Shown here: positions 8,170-17,552 of the stretch, one piece after another
Position numbering within the stretch: the stretch's first letter is position 1
Layout of the letters: each line of letters starts with the position of its first letter
NCBI GenBank assembly: GCA_018260755.1
Contig: JAGTWP010000005.1
Span: forward strand, 1 to 33,474
DNA length: 33,474 bases
Direction of reading: 5' to 3'
From: Candidatus Altarchaeum sp.
GTDB taxonomy: Archaea > Altiarchaeota > Altiarchaeia > Altiarchaeales > Altiarchaeaceae
The notes under the pieces: generated by a model
What the model saw: the letters and a program-made list of their open reading frames with translations, nothing else
What the model was told of the DNA's origin: nothing
The model's database searches: none
Translations under genes and position numbers: made by a program

Positions 8170-8400
8170 GTTGAACAGAATTATTCGTTAAATTCAATTG
8201 TTATTGCATCGTTTGTTGGTGTCTATACCCATTTGATATTGGACTCATTTATGCATAGCGATATGAATCCGTTCTGGCCAATAAAAGGAAATCCTTTGTT
8301 GGGAATAATAAGCAATTCGTTAAGTTTTGACATAAGTGTTGCTGGATTTTTTGTTGGAATAGTAATTTACCTATTTCACCTATTAAAGAAAAAAGAATAA
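8170..8400 (+). pseudogene. 5'-truncated membrane-bound metal-dependent hydrolase-like fragment
   Basis: Open frame without start: VEQNYSLNSIVIASFVGVYTHLILDSFMHSDMNPFWPIKGNPLLGIISNSLSFDISVAGFFVGIVIYLFHLLKKKE*. Confidence 0.6.
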
Positions 8401-8437
8401 AGAATGAAAATTTAAACTTGAAATTTTAAAATATACT

Positions 8438-9025
8438 ATGGATATTTTATTTCCCGGCAGATTCAGCATTTTAACAAAAATTCACGAAGGCATAATCAGG
8501 CACATATTAGATAAGTATGCTGCCGAAGGAAAATTGTACATCGGCTTGCGAATAATCGTTGATGAAAATTTCACAAATTACGATAATCCTTTTACATTCT
8601 ACGAAAGAAAAGAAATGTTCAGGAGTGTCTTTGGCGAAGAAATTGCAAACGGAAAAATTTCTGTTGTTCCGCTTAAATACGGATTAAATATAAGAAAAGA
8701 TATGAATGAAATTTGCGGAAAGATAATACATGTTTATACAAGGGAGAAAATATGGGCTTACGGTTGTAAATTTTTGGGCGTTCCGACGATATGTGAAAAC
8801 AGGGAGGGATTTTCAGCAACAAATATAAAGGAAAAAATTTACGAAATTTTAAGAAAGCAAGACAAATTGCCTGAGTATGTAGAGGGAATTGATGTCCGAC
8901 TATTAAATTTTATGAATAATGAACAGATAATAAATCGCCTGAAAAATTTTGCGGCGCATCCGGATAAAAACAGAGATAAATTCGGGCTAAAAAAATGGTT
9001 AAGGATACTTGCGGAAGGGAAATAA
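8438..9025 (+). CDS. NMN adenylyltransferase-like nucleotidyltransferase with degenerate HxGH motif
   Basis: FPGRFSILTKIHEG..., NPFTFYERKEMF, FSATNIKEKI resemble NadM-type FPGRFQPxHxGH, NPFTxxER, ISATxIR. Confidence 0.6.
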   Translation: MDILFPGRFSILTKIHEGIIRHILDKYAAEGKLYIGLRIIVDENFTNYDNPFTFYERKEMFRSVFGEEIANGKISVVPLKYGLNIRKDMNEICGKIIHVYTREKIWAYGCKFLGVPTICENREGFSATNIKEKIYEILRKQDKLPEYVEGIDVRLLNFMNNEQIINRLKNFAAHPDKNRDKFGLKKWLRILAEGK

Positions 9026-9885
9026 CGCTTATGCGACTTTCGGTTACACAAAAATGCAATTTAAATTGTCTGTATTGTCACAGAGAAGGTGAAACAGAAA
9101 AAAATGAAATACAAAATGGAAACGAAATTTCTGCCTCTGAAATAAAAAGAGTTGTAATGGTGGCATCAGAATTAGGAATAAAGAAGATCAAAATAACAGG
9201 GGGAGAGCCATTATTGAGGAAAGATATTGTTGATGTTGTTAAGGAAATTTCAGATGTTAAGGGCATTGTTGATATTTCAATGACTACAAATGGATTTTTT
9301 CTGAATAAATTTGCTTATCAGCTGAAAAGTAACGGATTAAACAGAATAAATATTGGCTGCGATTCACTGTCATCAAGCATTCTTCAAAAAAACATAAAAA
9401 ACATAGAAGAAGGCATAAAAAGTGCGGCAGATGCCGGCTTAAATCCACTCAAGATAAACATGGTCGTGCTAAAAGGTATAAATGATAGTGAAATAAACAA
9501 TATGATTGAAATTTCAAAAAAATATAGTGCGATACTGCAGTTAATAGAACTTATTCCGACAAATAAAGTTTTCTTTACCCAATTTTTCTTTTCACTTGAA
9601 GGCATTGAAAAGGAACTTGAAAGAAAAGCAAATAAAATTTTTGTCAGGGATGTAAATTTCAGGAAACAGTACCTTGTTGATGGTGTGGTTGTTGAGGTTG
9701 TAAGGGCGTATTTAAACAGAAATTTCTGTAAAAACTGCAGGAAGATACGAATCACAAGCGACGGATTTATAAAACCCTGCTTAATGAGAAACGATAACTT
9801 GGTTAAGATAAATTTTAACAGCGATGAAGCAATTATGAAATCACTTCTGGAAGGCATAAATAAGAGGGAAATTTATTACAAATAA
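8995..9885 (+). CDS. moaA: GTP 3',8-cyclase MoaA (radical SAM)
   Basis: LSVTQKCNLNCLYCHREG (CxxxCxxC), ITGGEPLLRKD, C-terminal NFCKNCRKIRITSDGFIKPCLM. Confidence 0.93.
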   Translation: MVKDTCGREITLMRLSVTQKCNLNCLYCHREGETEKNEIQNGNEISASEIKRVVMVASELGIKKIKITGGEPLLRKDIVDVVKEISDVKGIVDISMTTNGFFLNKFAYQLKSNGLNRINIGCDSLSSSILQKNIKNIEEGIKSAADAGLNPLKINMVVLKGINDSEINNMIEISKKYSAILQLIELIPTNKVFFTQFFFSLEGIEKELERKANKIFVRDVNFRKQYLVDGVVVEVVRAYLNRNFCKNCRKIRITSDGFIKPCLMRNDNLVKINFNSDEAIMKSLLEGINKREIYYK

Positions 9886-9972
9886 CTGAGGTTTTATTAT
9901 CAGAACAACACTTGTTAAATTTATATCCGAATACAACGTTAAAAAGGACTATAAAAATATCTAAAATTTAAT

Positions 9973-10247
9973 ATGGATTCACTGAAAGTAAAAACAGCAA
10001 AAAATATTGGAATCGTGTACGGAGCAAACATGATAAGTATGCTTTTTGGATTAGTTACAATAACAATACTCGCGAGATTACTCACACCAGAGGATTATGG
10101 TCTTGTTGCTTTAAGCGGAATCATCTTAGCGATTGTATTATTATTCCAGGACCTTGGGCTTGGAGCAGCATTAGTTCAGAGACAAAAAGACATTGATGAA
10201 GCAACAAATGTTGTTTTTTACTCAACAATTCTCATTAAATTTATTCG
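9973..10247 (+). pseudogene. Polysaccharide flippase (Wzx/MOP-type) N-terminal fragment
   Basis: MDSLKVKTAKNIGIVYGANMISMLFGLVTITILARLLTPEDYGLVALSGIILAIVLLFQDLGLGAALVQ; coding stops where the dispersed repeat begins. Confidence 0.8.
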
Positions 10248-10398
10248 CTCTTATGTTGATTTTCACTGATAGAGATAAACACATTGTTGAAGTTTTGCAA
10301 ATTTTAAAATTCAAGCACAAATTCAAATATAAATCCAAGTTCAAATACACTATAAAATGCAAAACACAAAAGTTCAATGTTCATAGGTATATGAGCGA
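10248..10398. repeat. Dispersed about 151-bp repeat copy 1, containing an imperfect inverted repeat
   Basis: High identity with 31186..31337; internal GTTTTGCA...TGCAAAAC stem (10292-10299/10358-10365). Confidence 0.9.
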
Positions 10399-10408
10399 TT
10401 AAAAATTA

Positions 10409-10600
10409 GGCTCATATTTTTAAGAGAGTGATACGCTTAAAATGATGTTAAAATTTTCAAAAATTGTCGATTTTTTAGATATTGTAAAAAGTACAAAAAA
10501 ATAATGATCTTATTAATGGCTTGCGACACTATTTCAATATAATTATGAGGTATATAATTTATAACAAATATAATTAATCACTCTTTAAGAAATATGAGCC
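10409..10600. mobile_element. MITE (192 bp), 24-bp TIR GGCTCATATTTTTAAGAGAGTGAT, TSD AAAAATTA
   Basis: TIRs match at 21 of 24 positions; perfect 8-bp TSD AAAAATTA at 10401-10408 and 10601-10608. Confidence 0.92.
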
Positions 10601-10820
10601 AAAAATTAAGTGGAATGAAAGCGATGAAATTTTGTACGGAAGATTTATTTTGCTGCGGGATAATGAAACATTCAGTGAAAATTTTACCTTTACCGCAAAT
10701 ATTAAAAATACTACGCAAAACACGGTCAAAGACAATAAAAAGCTGGAATTTTTACTATATAAAGACGATAATAGCGAAATTTACAGGAGGTTGCATTTGT
10801 GGATAGATGTGAAAATTTAA
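10601..10820 (+). pseudogene. C-terminal remnant of DUF1616-like protein interrupted by MITE
   Basis: KIKWNESDEILYGRFILLRDNETFSENFTFTANIKNTTQNTVKDNKKLEFLLYKDDNSEIYRRLHLWIDVKI*; KLEFLLYKD...YRxLHLWIDV is typical of DUF1616 C-termini. Confidence 0.6.
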
Positions 10821-10869
10821 AAGTTCCCTCCATAGAAGGAAACTTTTGTCTTTTATTTCCCTCCATATA
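10810..10869 (+). terminator. 60-bp terminator-like repeat copy 1
   Basis: Stop codon context, hairpin AAAAGTTCCCTCCATAGAAGGAAACTTTT followed by T-rich tract; 57/60 identical to 12271..12330. Confidence 0.6.
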
Positions 10870-10982
10870 GATTTATTTTCTCATAATCCAATTTTTATAT
10901 ATTTTTATATATTTTTATAACCTAAATTTTTATTATTTATTTGTTCTTATTTATTTGTTCATTTATTTGTTATTATTATAAA

Positions 10983-12281
10983 ATGGTGCCAAGAGATATA
11001 TGGATTGAAATAATAAAAGACTTTCAACAGAGGGAATTACCTGACATTATTGAAAGAGATGTTAAAATTCCAACAGATATTCCAATAAAAAGAGTAATTA
11101 CTATTATTGGTCCGAGAAGGGCTGGAAAGACATACATCATGTTTCAACTGATAAAACAGATAAGCAAAAAAATTCCCGAAAACATGATTCTTTACATAAA
11201 TTTTGAGGATGATCGTCTGATAAATGCTGATGTTAAGGACTTGAGGAATATGCTTGACATATTTTACGAAATTTATCCCGAAAACAAAAATAACAAGGTT
11301 TATTTGTTTTTTGATGAAATTCAGAATATTGAAAACTGGGAGAAATTTACAAGGGCAATAATGGATTCGGAAAAAGTGCAGCTCTTTGTTAGTGGTTCGT
11401 CCTCAAAAATGTTAAGTGAAGAAATAGCAACATCATTGAGAGGAAGAGGTCTAACCTATAAAATACTGCCATTTTCCTTTGCAGAAATATTAAAAGCAAA
11501 AAATTTTGTTCCTGAAAAATTCTTATCATCAGGCGATAAGGCAAGGTTACTAAATTACCTGGATGATTATTTGTATTATGGAGGTTATCCTGAGACAGTA
11601 CTACTTCCACAGGAAAGAAAAAAAATAATAGGAGAAATATTAAACACTACAATATACAGAGATATAATTGAAAGACACAACATAAGAAACATAAAGATTG
11701 CAAAAATTATGCTTAATCATTTGTTCACTTCAACAATATTTTCCGTGAATAAATTTTACGGTTTTTTGAAAACAACAGGGTACAAAGTTAGTAAGAATAC
11801 AATATATAATTATTTTGAATATTTTCGCGACTCACTCGTGGTTTATCCGTTAAGAAAATATTCAGCAAGTTATAGAAAAATTGAGTCATCTTTGCCTAAA
11901 ATTTATTTGATAAGCAACGGCTTACTTTCTGTTACGGACATCACAGACAAAGGACGACTCATGGAAAATCTCGTTTTTGTTGAATTAATGCACAATAGCT
12001 TTAAACCAAATGAAAACATTTTCTACTATCTAACAAGTTCTGGTAAAGAAGTAGATTTTGTGATTGTTGAAAATAAAAATGTAAAGCAACTGATTCAGGT
12101 TTGCTATGATTTAAGCGATTACAATACAAAGGAAAGAGAAATGTCTGCATTGATTAGATGTAGTGATGAATTAAAATGTAATAATTTACTGATAATAACT
12201 TATGATTATGAAAATTTAGAAAATTTTGATGGAAAAAAGATAAATTTTATTCCCTTGTGGAAATGGTTGCTGAAAATTTAA
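10983..12281 (+). CDS. AAA_14/DUF4143-type archaeal ATPase
   Basis: Walker A IIGPRRAGKT, Walker B VYLFFDEIQN, VSGSSSKMLSEEIATSLRGRGLTYKILPFSFAEIL; C-terminal VDFVIVENK nuclease-like DUF4143 signature. Confidence 0.9.
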   Translation: MVPRDIWIEIIKDFQQRELPDIIERDVKIPTDIPIKRVITIIGPRRAGKTYIMFQLIKQISKKIPENMILYINFEDDRLINADVKDLRNMLDIFYEIYPENKNNKVYLFFDEIQNIENWEKFTRAIMDSEKVQLFVSGSSSKMLSEEIATSLRGRGLTYKILPFSFAEILKAKNFVPEKFLSSGDKARLLNYLDDYLYYGGYPETVLLPQERKKIIGEILNTTIYRDIIERHNIRNIKIAKIMLNHLFTSTIFSVNKFYGFLKTTGYKVSKNTIYNYFEYFRDSLVVYPLRKYSASYRKIESSLPKIYLISNGLLSVTDITDKGRLMENLVFVELMHNSFKPNENIFYYLTSSGKEVDFVIVENKNVKQLIQVCYDLSDYNTKEREMSALIRCSDELKCNNLLIITYDYENLENFDGKKINFIPLWKWLLKI

Positions 12282-12330
12282 AATTTCCTTCCATAGAGGG
12301 AAACTTTTGTCTTTTATTTCCCTCCATATA
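12271..12330 (+). terminator. 60-bp terminator-like repeat copy 2
   Basis: TTTCCTTCCATAGAGGGAAAC hairpin followed by TTTTGTCTTTTATTT; homologous to 10810..10869. Confidence 0.6.
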
Positions 12331-12334
12331 AAAT

Positions 12335-12625
12335 TTAAATATCCAACAAAAATTTAAAATCAGAAAATTCTTCTGTCTGCTCTTCTTCGTTTACTTCAAC
12401 CTTGCGGACATACGAAAACAAAGGTCCTTTTTTGCATAATTTTATAATTTCACCAATACTTTTTTCATCTCCTTGAAAAACCGCCTCAACCTGCCCGGCT
12501 CTTTCACCGTTGCAGATATTTTTGACAAAGCCCTTTAAATTTAGTTCTTTTGCATTCTTTTCAACAAACCATCTGAACCCGACACCCTGTACAATTCCCG
12601 AAACAAAAACACGAACTCTTTCCAT
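12335..12625 (-). CDS. acyP: Acylphosphatase
   Basis: RVRVFVSGIVQGVGFRWFVEKNAKELNLKGFVKN. Confidence 0.95.
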   Translation of the reverse strand: MERVRVFVSGIVQGVGFRWFVEKNAKELNLKGFVKNICNGERAGQVEAVFQGDEKSIGEIIKLCKKGPLFSYVRKVEVNEEEQTEEFSDFKFLLDI

Positions 12626-12739
12626 ATTAAAATTTTTGAATGTCTTGTTAATTATATTTACAAAAATTATATGCTTACAAAATTAAAATTTAACAAAAAT
12701 TAAAATTTAACAAAAATTAAAATTTAACAAAAATTTAAA

Positions 12740-14098
12740 GTGGAAATAGATGATGAAATTTTAACCGAATTTTATGACAATAGGTATGCGGTTCAGGGAA
12801 TGCTTATATATAAAAAAAATGCATTGCTCGTTGTCAGGGAGATTCAGAAAATTTTGGAGGAAAAGTTAGAAAAAGCAGGACACGAGCCAGTATTATTTCC
12901 TGTTTTAATTCCTGAGGATATTTTAAAGAAGGAATCAGAACACATTAAGGGCTTTGAAACAGAGGTCTTTTGGGTTACGGAAGCTGGAAATAACAAGCTT
13001 GACAAAAAACTCGCCCTGCGGCCGACATCGGAAACACCTATTTATACAATGTTTTCACTGTGGATAAGAAGCCATAGAGACTTGCCGATGAAGGTTCATC
13101 AGACCTGCGCTGTGTATAGATATGAAACAAAGCAGACAAGACCTTTAATAAGAGGAAGGGAATTTTTATGGAATGAAGGACATTCTGCTTTTAAAAATTC
13201 AGAGGATGCCGAAAAGAATGTAGAAGATATAATAAAAATTTACGGTGATTTGCTTAATGAATTGTGCATTCCGTACAGAATCCACCGAAGGCCCGAATGG
13301 GATAAATTTCCCGGTGCGTCTTACACACTCGCTTATGATACAATAATTGACGGCAAAATTTTACAGATTGCGACAATTCACAACCTGAGCGAGAAATTTT
13401 CAGAGGCATTTGATATAAAATATGAAGATGAAGAAGGTAACCATAAATTTGTGCATTTAACCTGCTATGGACCAAGTTTTGGAAGATTGCTGGCGTCCGT
13501 TCTTAACATTCATAAAGATGATGCGGGATTAAAATTTCCTGCAAAATTTGCACCGGTACAAATAGTGATTGTCCCAATATTCGCAAAAGGAAATAAAGAA
13601 GGAGTTATAGATTATTGCAGAAAGATAAAGGAAAAATCGGATAAATTCAGGGTTGTATTAGATGAAAGCGATAAAACACCAGGAGAGAAATTTTATTATT
13701 GGGAGAAAAGAGGGGCGATGCTGCGAATTGAGGCGGGACCAAGAGACCTTGAAAATAATGAAGTTGTTGTAGTAAGGAGAGACACGAAAAAAAAAGAAAA
13801 AATAAAAATAGCGGAATTAACTGATGAAAAAATTGCCGAGATTTTTAAAGACATAGATAAAAATTTAAGAGAAAGTGCAGACAGGAAATTTAACGGAGCA
13901 ATTTTTAAGGCAAACACAATTGAAGAAGCGAAAGCTCAAATTGGAAAGGGAATTATTGAAATAGGATTGTGTAAGGATGAAAAATGTAAAAATGAAATTG
14001 AAACATACGCGAGTGTGCTTGGGACAGAAGAAAAGAAAGAAAAATGTATTGTGTGCGGCAAAGAGGGAAAGGTTGCTTATATAGGAAAGACATATTAA
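12740..14098 (+). CDS. proS: Prolyl-tRNA synthetase, archaeal type
   Basis: LRPTSETPIYTMFSLWIRSHRDLPMKVHQTCAVYRYE, IRGREFLWNEGHSA; C-terminal Zn-binding CxxC segments. GTG start at 12740. Confidence 0.95.
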   Translation: MEIDDEILTEFYDNRYAVQGMLIYKKNALLVVREIQKILEEKLEKAGHEPVLFPVLIPEDILKKESEHIKGFETEVFWVTEAGNNKLDKKLALRPTSETPIYTMFSLWIRSHRDLPMKVHQTCAVYRYETKQTRPLIRGREFLWNEGHSAFKNSEDAEKNVEDIIKIYGDLLNELCIPYRIHRRPEWDKFPGASYTLAYDTIIDGKILQIATIHNLSEKFSEAFDIKYEDEEGNHKFVHLTCYGPSFGRLLASVLNIHKDDAGLKFPAKFAPVQIVIVPIFAKGNKEGVIDYCRKIKEKSDKFRVVLDESDKTPGEKFYYWEKRGAMLRIEAGPRDLENNEVVVVRRDTKKKEKIKIAELTDEKIAEIFKDIDKNLRESADRKFNGAIFKANTIEEAKAQIGKGIIEIGLCKDEKCKNEIETYASVLGTEEKKEKCIVCGKEGKVAYIGKTY

Positions 14099-14163
14099 TG
14101 ATAAAAATAAATTTTAAAATTTTTTAAATTTTATACAAAAATAACAAAAATAACAAAAACAAA

Positions 14164-14904
14164 ATGGCAAGTCAAAAAATTGGAATTATCGGATTCGGAA
14201 GGATGGGTCAAACAATAGCACGACTTACAAAAGATAAAAATTTTGAAATTTCATGTGTATTTGATGTTAAAAATGTCGGAATAAATGTCGGAAATTTTAT
14301 CGGGACGGAGAGCAAGGTGACTATCAGCAATATCGCTGATTTGGATAAAATTTTAAAGCAAACAAATCTAGATGTTGTTATTGATTTCAGTAATGCCAGT
14401 GCATGTATTGAAAATTTAAAAATAGTTGCAAAAAATAAAATAAATGCAGTAATCGGAACTACGGGTTTTAATGAAAAAGAGAAAGAGGAATTAAAAAAAA
14501 TAATAAAAGTAAGTAATATCGGAGCGGTTATAAGCCCGAATATGAGTGTAGGTGTAAATATATTTTGGAAATTGATTGAAGATGCCGGAAATTTATTAAA
14601 TGACTATGATGCTGAAATTGTTGAAGCACACCACATAACAAAAAAAGACAAACCGAGCGGAACCGCATTAAAAATGAAGGAAATTTTAGAAAAAATTTAT
14701 GAAAAAGAAATACCTGTACATTCAATAAGAATCGGAGGAATTGTCGGAGAACATACCGTAATGTTCGGAAATCCGGAGGAGGTTATTGAAATAAAGCATA
14801 CTGCAATTTCAAGAGATACATTTGCAATGGGAGCATTAAGAGCTACAGAATTTATAAATAAAAAGAAAGGAATTTACAATATGAAGGATGTGATTGGGAT
14901 TTAA
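14164..14904 (+). CDS. dapB: 4-hydroxy-tetrahydrodipicolinate reductase
   Basis: IGIIGFGRMGQTIA, VIGTTGF, EAHHITKKDKPSGTALKM. Confidence 0.95.
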   Translation: MASQKIGIIGFGRMGQTIARLTKDKNFEISCVFDVKNVGINVGNFIGTESKVTISNIADLDKILKQTNLDVVIDFSNASACIENLKIVAKNKINAVIGTTGFNEKEKEELKKIIKVSNIGAVISPNMSVGVNIFWKLIEDAGNLLNDYDAEIVEAHHITKKDKPSGTALKMKEILEKIYEKEIPVHSIRIGGIVGEHTVMFGNPEEVIEIKHTAISRDTFAMGALRATEFINKKKGIYNMKDVIGI

Positions 14905-14931
14905 GCGATAAAAAGAAAAAACCAAAATCAA

Positions 14932-15147
14932 ATGATTAAAATAAAAATAGATAATTTAAAGGATGCCGCACTTGGATCAATAATTGCAATGGCTGTATTT
15001 GCACTTTTTATCTGGTTAGGATTTGCCAAGATTCCGGAATCACCGACCTATCCTTTATTTATCAAAGGGGCGGATGCTGTGGTAATTATGGGAGCAATAA
15101 TATTCATATTGCTCGTATTACTGAAATTCAGGTTTCGCAAGAAGTAA
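14932..15147 (+). CDS. Small two-TM hypothetical protein
   Basis: ORF with two hydrophobic segments, co-directional 28 bp after dapB. Confidence 0.55.
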   Translation: MIKIKIDNLKDAALGSIIAMAVFALFIWLGFAKIPESPTYPLFIKGADAVVIMGAIIFILLVLLKFRFRKK

Positions 15148-15189
15148 AATTAATTATCGTAAAATTGTGATGCTCTATTATTTATCTTT

Positions 15190-16068
15190 TTAAAATAAAA
15201 CCCCGGCATATCCTACATAAGACTCCATTCCATATTGCGGAAATACATCATAACTTGTTGCATATTTGATTAAATTTCCCTTTTTACTTCCTAAAATTTT
15301 TGCCGCTGCAATTATCGCCGATATTGCACCCGGTCCGCACGCATTCATGTTTTTATTTGCTTCTTCTATTATTTTGTCATATTCCAGATTGAGCATTAAA
15401 TTTATAATCTTTTTATCATTTACTTCCTTAACCCATTTTAATGCATCGGTTCCGCAGCCCTTTGGAGTAAAATCATAATTCAGGCCATAATGTGTCAAAT
15501 CGCTTGTTCCGACAATAATTATATTTTTTTGCCTTTCTTCCTTTTCTTTTTTGACAATATTTCCGACAATTTCTCCAAGTTTGATGGCATCATCACTTAT
15601 TACAGGCATTATCGTAACTATTTTTGCATTCGGAAATAAAAATTTTATGAATGGTAATTGAACTTCTATTGAGTGTTCGTTTGCATGAGCGTTAGAATTG
15701 TCTTCAACATAAATTTTTCCTTCTTTTAAAATTTTTCCTGCTAAATTTTCATCAATTTCAATCTCTCCGAAAGGTGTTTTCCATTTGCCTTTGCTTATAA
15801 TTGCCGACTTTGAAATGTATGCACTGTGATTTGCACCAAATAAAATAAAGGTATCTGCATCTTTATTGAACTCCTTAATTGCATTGAATACACTAAATGA
15901 AATTTTTCCTGAAAATACCCATCCTGCGTGTGGCACAATTCCTCCGACTGCATTTTTAAAATTTACATTTGGCTTGTAAACATCTTTTTCCATCTCAGCA
16001 ATCATTTCTTTACATTCGTATTCGGTTCCAGGATAAAAACTTCCTGCAAAACGCATTGGTCTGCTCAT
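15190..16068 (-). CDS. MEMO1 family protein (AmmeMemoRadiSam protein B)
   Basis: RFAGSFYPGTEYE, VPHAGWVFSGKI, FILFGANHS, NEHSIEVQLPFI, SDLTHYG. Confidence 0.93.
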   Translation of the reverse strand: MSRPMRFAGSFYPGTEYECKEMIAEMEKDVYKPNVNFKNAVGGIVPHAGWVFSGKISFSVFNAIKEFNKDADTFILFGANHSAYISKSAIISKGKWKTPFGEIEIDENLAGKILKEGKIYVEDNSNAHANEHSIEVQLPFIKFLFPNAKIVTIMPVISDDAIKLGEIVGNIVKKEKEERQKNIIIVGTSDLTHYGLNYDFTPKGCGTDALKWVKEVNDKKIINLMLNLEYDKIIEEANKNMNACGPGAISAIIAAAKILGSKKGNLIKYATSYDVFPQYGMESYVGYAGVLF

Positions 16069-16117
16069 TTTAATAATTTAATAATATTTAAATTTTAAAT
16101 GTAATCTGTTTTTGTTT

Positions 16118-16606
16118 TTAGAATGACAAAATTTTATTCTTTTTTGCCAGTTCAATATAAGTTAATGCATTTTGTTTTATATATTCAATTTCATCGTCGG
16201 TTAATTTTCGGATGACCTTTGCGGGAATTCCATAAACAAGCGAATTTTCAGGAATAACCTTATTTTCCGTAACTATTGCTCCTGCTCCGATTATGCAGTT
16301 CTCTTTTATTTCAGCACCTTCCATTATTATTGCACCCATTCCGATTATGCATTTATCTGAAATTTTGCACCCGTGAATTATTGCTCCGTGTCCGATACTC
16401 GCATAATCGCCGATAAGGACATCATTGTGTTCGGCATGAATAATACAGTTATCCTGAACATTTGAAAATTTTCCCATTATAATTTTCATTCTGTCGGCAC
16501 GCAAAACCGCATTATAAAATACGGATGAATTTTCACCGATATTCACATCTCCGATAATTTTTGCTCCGTCCAAAATAACTGCTGTTTTATGAATTTTTGG
16601 CTGCAT
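16118..16606 (-). CDS. Gamma-carbonic anhydrase-like hexapeptide-repeat protein
   Basis: GENSSVFYNAVLRAD, VQDNCIIHAE, IGHGAIIHGC, IGMGAIIMEGA. Confidence 0.92.
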   Translation of the reverse strand: MQPKIHKTAVILDGAKIIGDVNIGENSSVFYNAVLRADRMKIIMGKFSNVQDNCIIHAEHNDVLIGDYASIGHGAIIHGCKISDKCIIGMGAIIMEGAEIKENCIIGAGAIVTENKVIPENSLVYGIPAKVIRKLTDDEIEYIKQNALTYIELAKKNKILSF

Positions 16607-16715
16607 TTTAAAATTTACAAAATTTAATTGATATTCTAATTATAGATTATTTTTTAAACAAAATTTTAAACACAAAATTTTAAACATAAAATTTTAAACA
16701 CAAAAATTTTAAACA

Positions 16716-17552
16716 ATGAAAAAAATTTATTCATTTTTGGAATTATGTAGGCCTTTTACATCCGCATTAACTTCACTTGCCGTTGCCGCTGCAATATTAA
16801 TTGAAACGGGAAGTAATATAAATTTGTATTTGAATGTAATGTTAATTGCAATTGTTGCCGTCTTTCTTTTTTCATCTGCTGGAAATGTCTTAAACGATTA
16901 TTTTGACAGAGAAATTGATAAAATAAATCATCCGGAAAGACCGCTCCCCTCAAAAAGAGTTAATGCAGGCGATGCGTTAAAATTTTCAGCCGTCTTATTT
17001 TTACTCTCATTGCTGCTTGCGGTTTTTTTAAATATCTTTTGTATCGCAATTGCTTTGCTTGCCTTTACTTTTCAGATTTTGTACGAATTGAAATTTAAAA
17101 TGCATTATTTATCAAAAAATTTCACAATTGCATTTCTTACAGGAATGTTGTTTGTGTATGGTGGTGCGGCAGTAAAGGGCTTTGATATTCTGACAATAAG
17201 TCCGAGTATGATATTTGCAATCCTTGCGTTTTTGGCAATATTTGGAAGAGAAATTATAAAAGATATTGAAGATTTTAAAGGCGATGCAAACCGTCTTACT
17301 CTGCCAAAGAAAATTGGAATAAAGAAATCAGGAATTGTTGCAGCTATATTTTTATTGCTTTCTATTGCACTTTCTCCAGTTCCTTATATATTTTTAAAAT
17401 TTAACCTCGCTTATGTTTTTATGGTTTCTGTTACTGATTTAATGTTCATTTACTCTTTAATTATTCAGTTTAAAAATCCAAAAAATGCAAGAAAAATCAT
17501 AAAGCTCGGGATGCTGATTGCTTTACTTGCGTTTATTATCGGAAAATTTTAA
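16716..17552 (+). CDS. UbiA-family prenyltransferase, likely digeranylgeranylglyceryl phosphate synthase
   Basis: NVLNDYFDREIDKINHPERPLPSKRV and REIIKDIEDFKGDANR motifs. Confidence 0.9.
   Translation: MKKIYSFLELCRPFTSALTSLAVAAAILIETGSNINLYLNVMLIAIVAVFLFSSAGNVLNDYFDREIDKINHPERPLPSKRVNAGDALKFSAVLFLLSLLLAVFLNIFCIAIALLAFTFQILYELKFKMHYLSKNFTIAFLTGMLFVYGGAAVKGFDILTISPSMIFAILAFLAIFGREIIKDIEDFKGDANRLTLPKKIGIKKSGIVAAIFLLLSIALSPVPYIFLKFNLAYVFMVSVTDLMFIYSLIIQFKNPKNARKIIKLGMLIALLAFIIGKF

Noticed and set aside
10193-10402. ORFs 10193..10402 and 31207..31485 as protein-coding genes
   Set aside because: Mostly the dispersed repeat plus unrelated flanks; kept as repeat, with the small shared frame only noted as a possibility.
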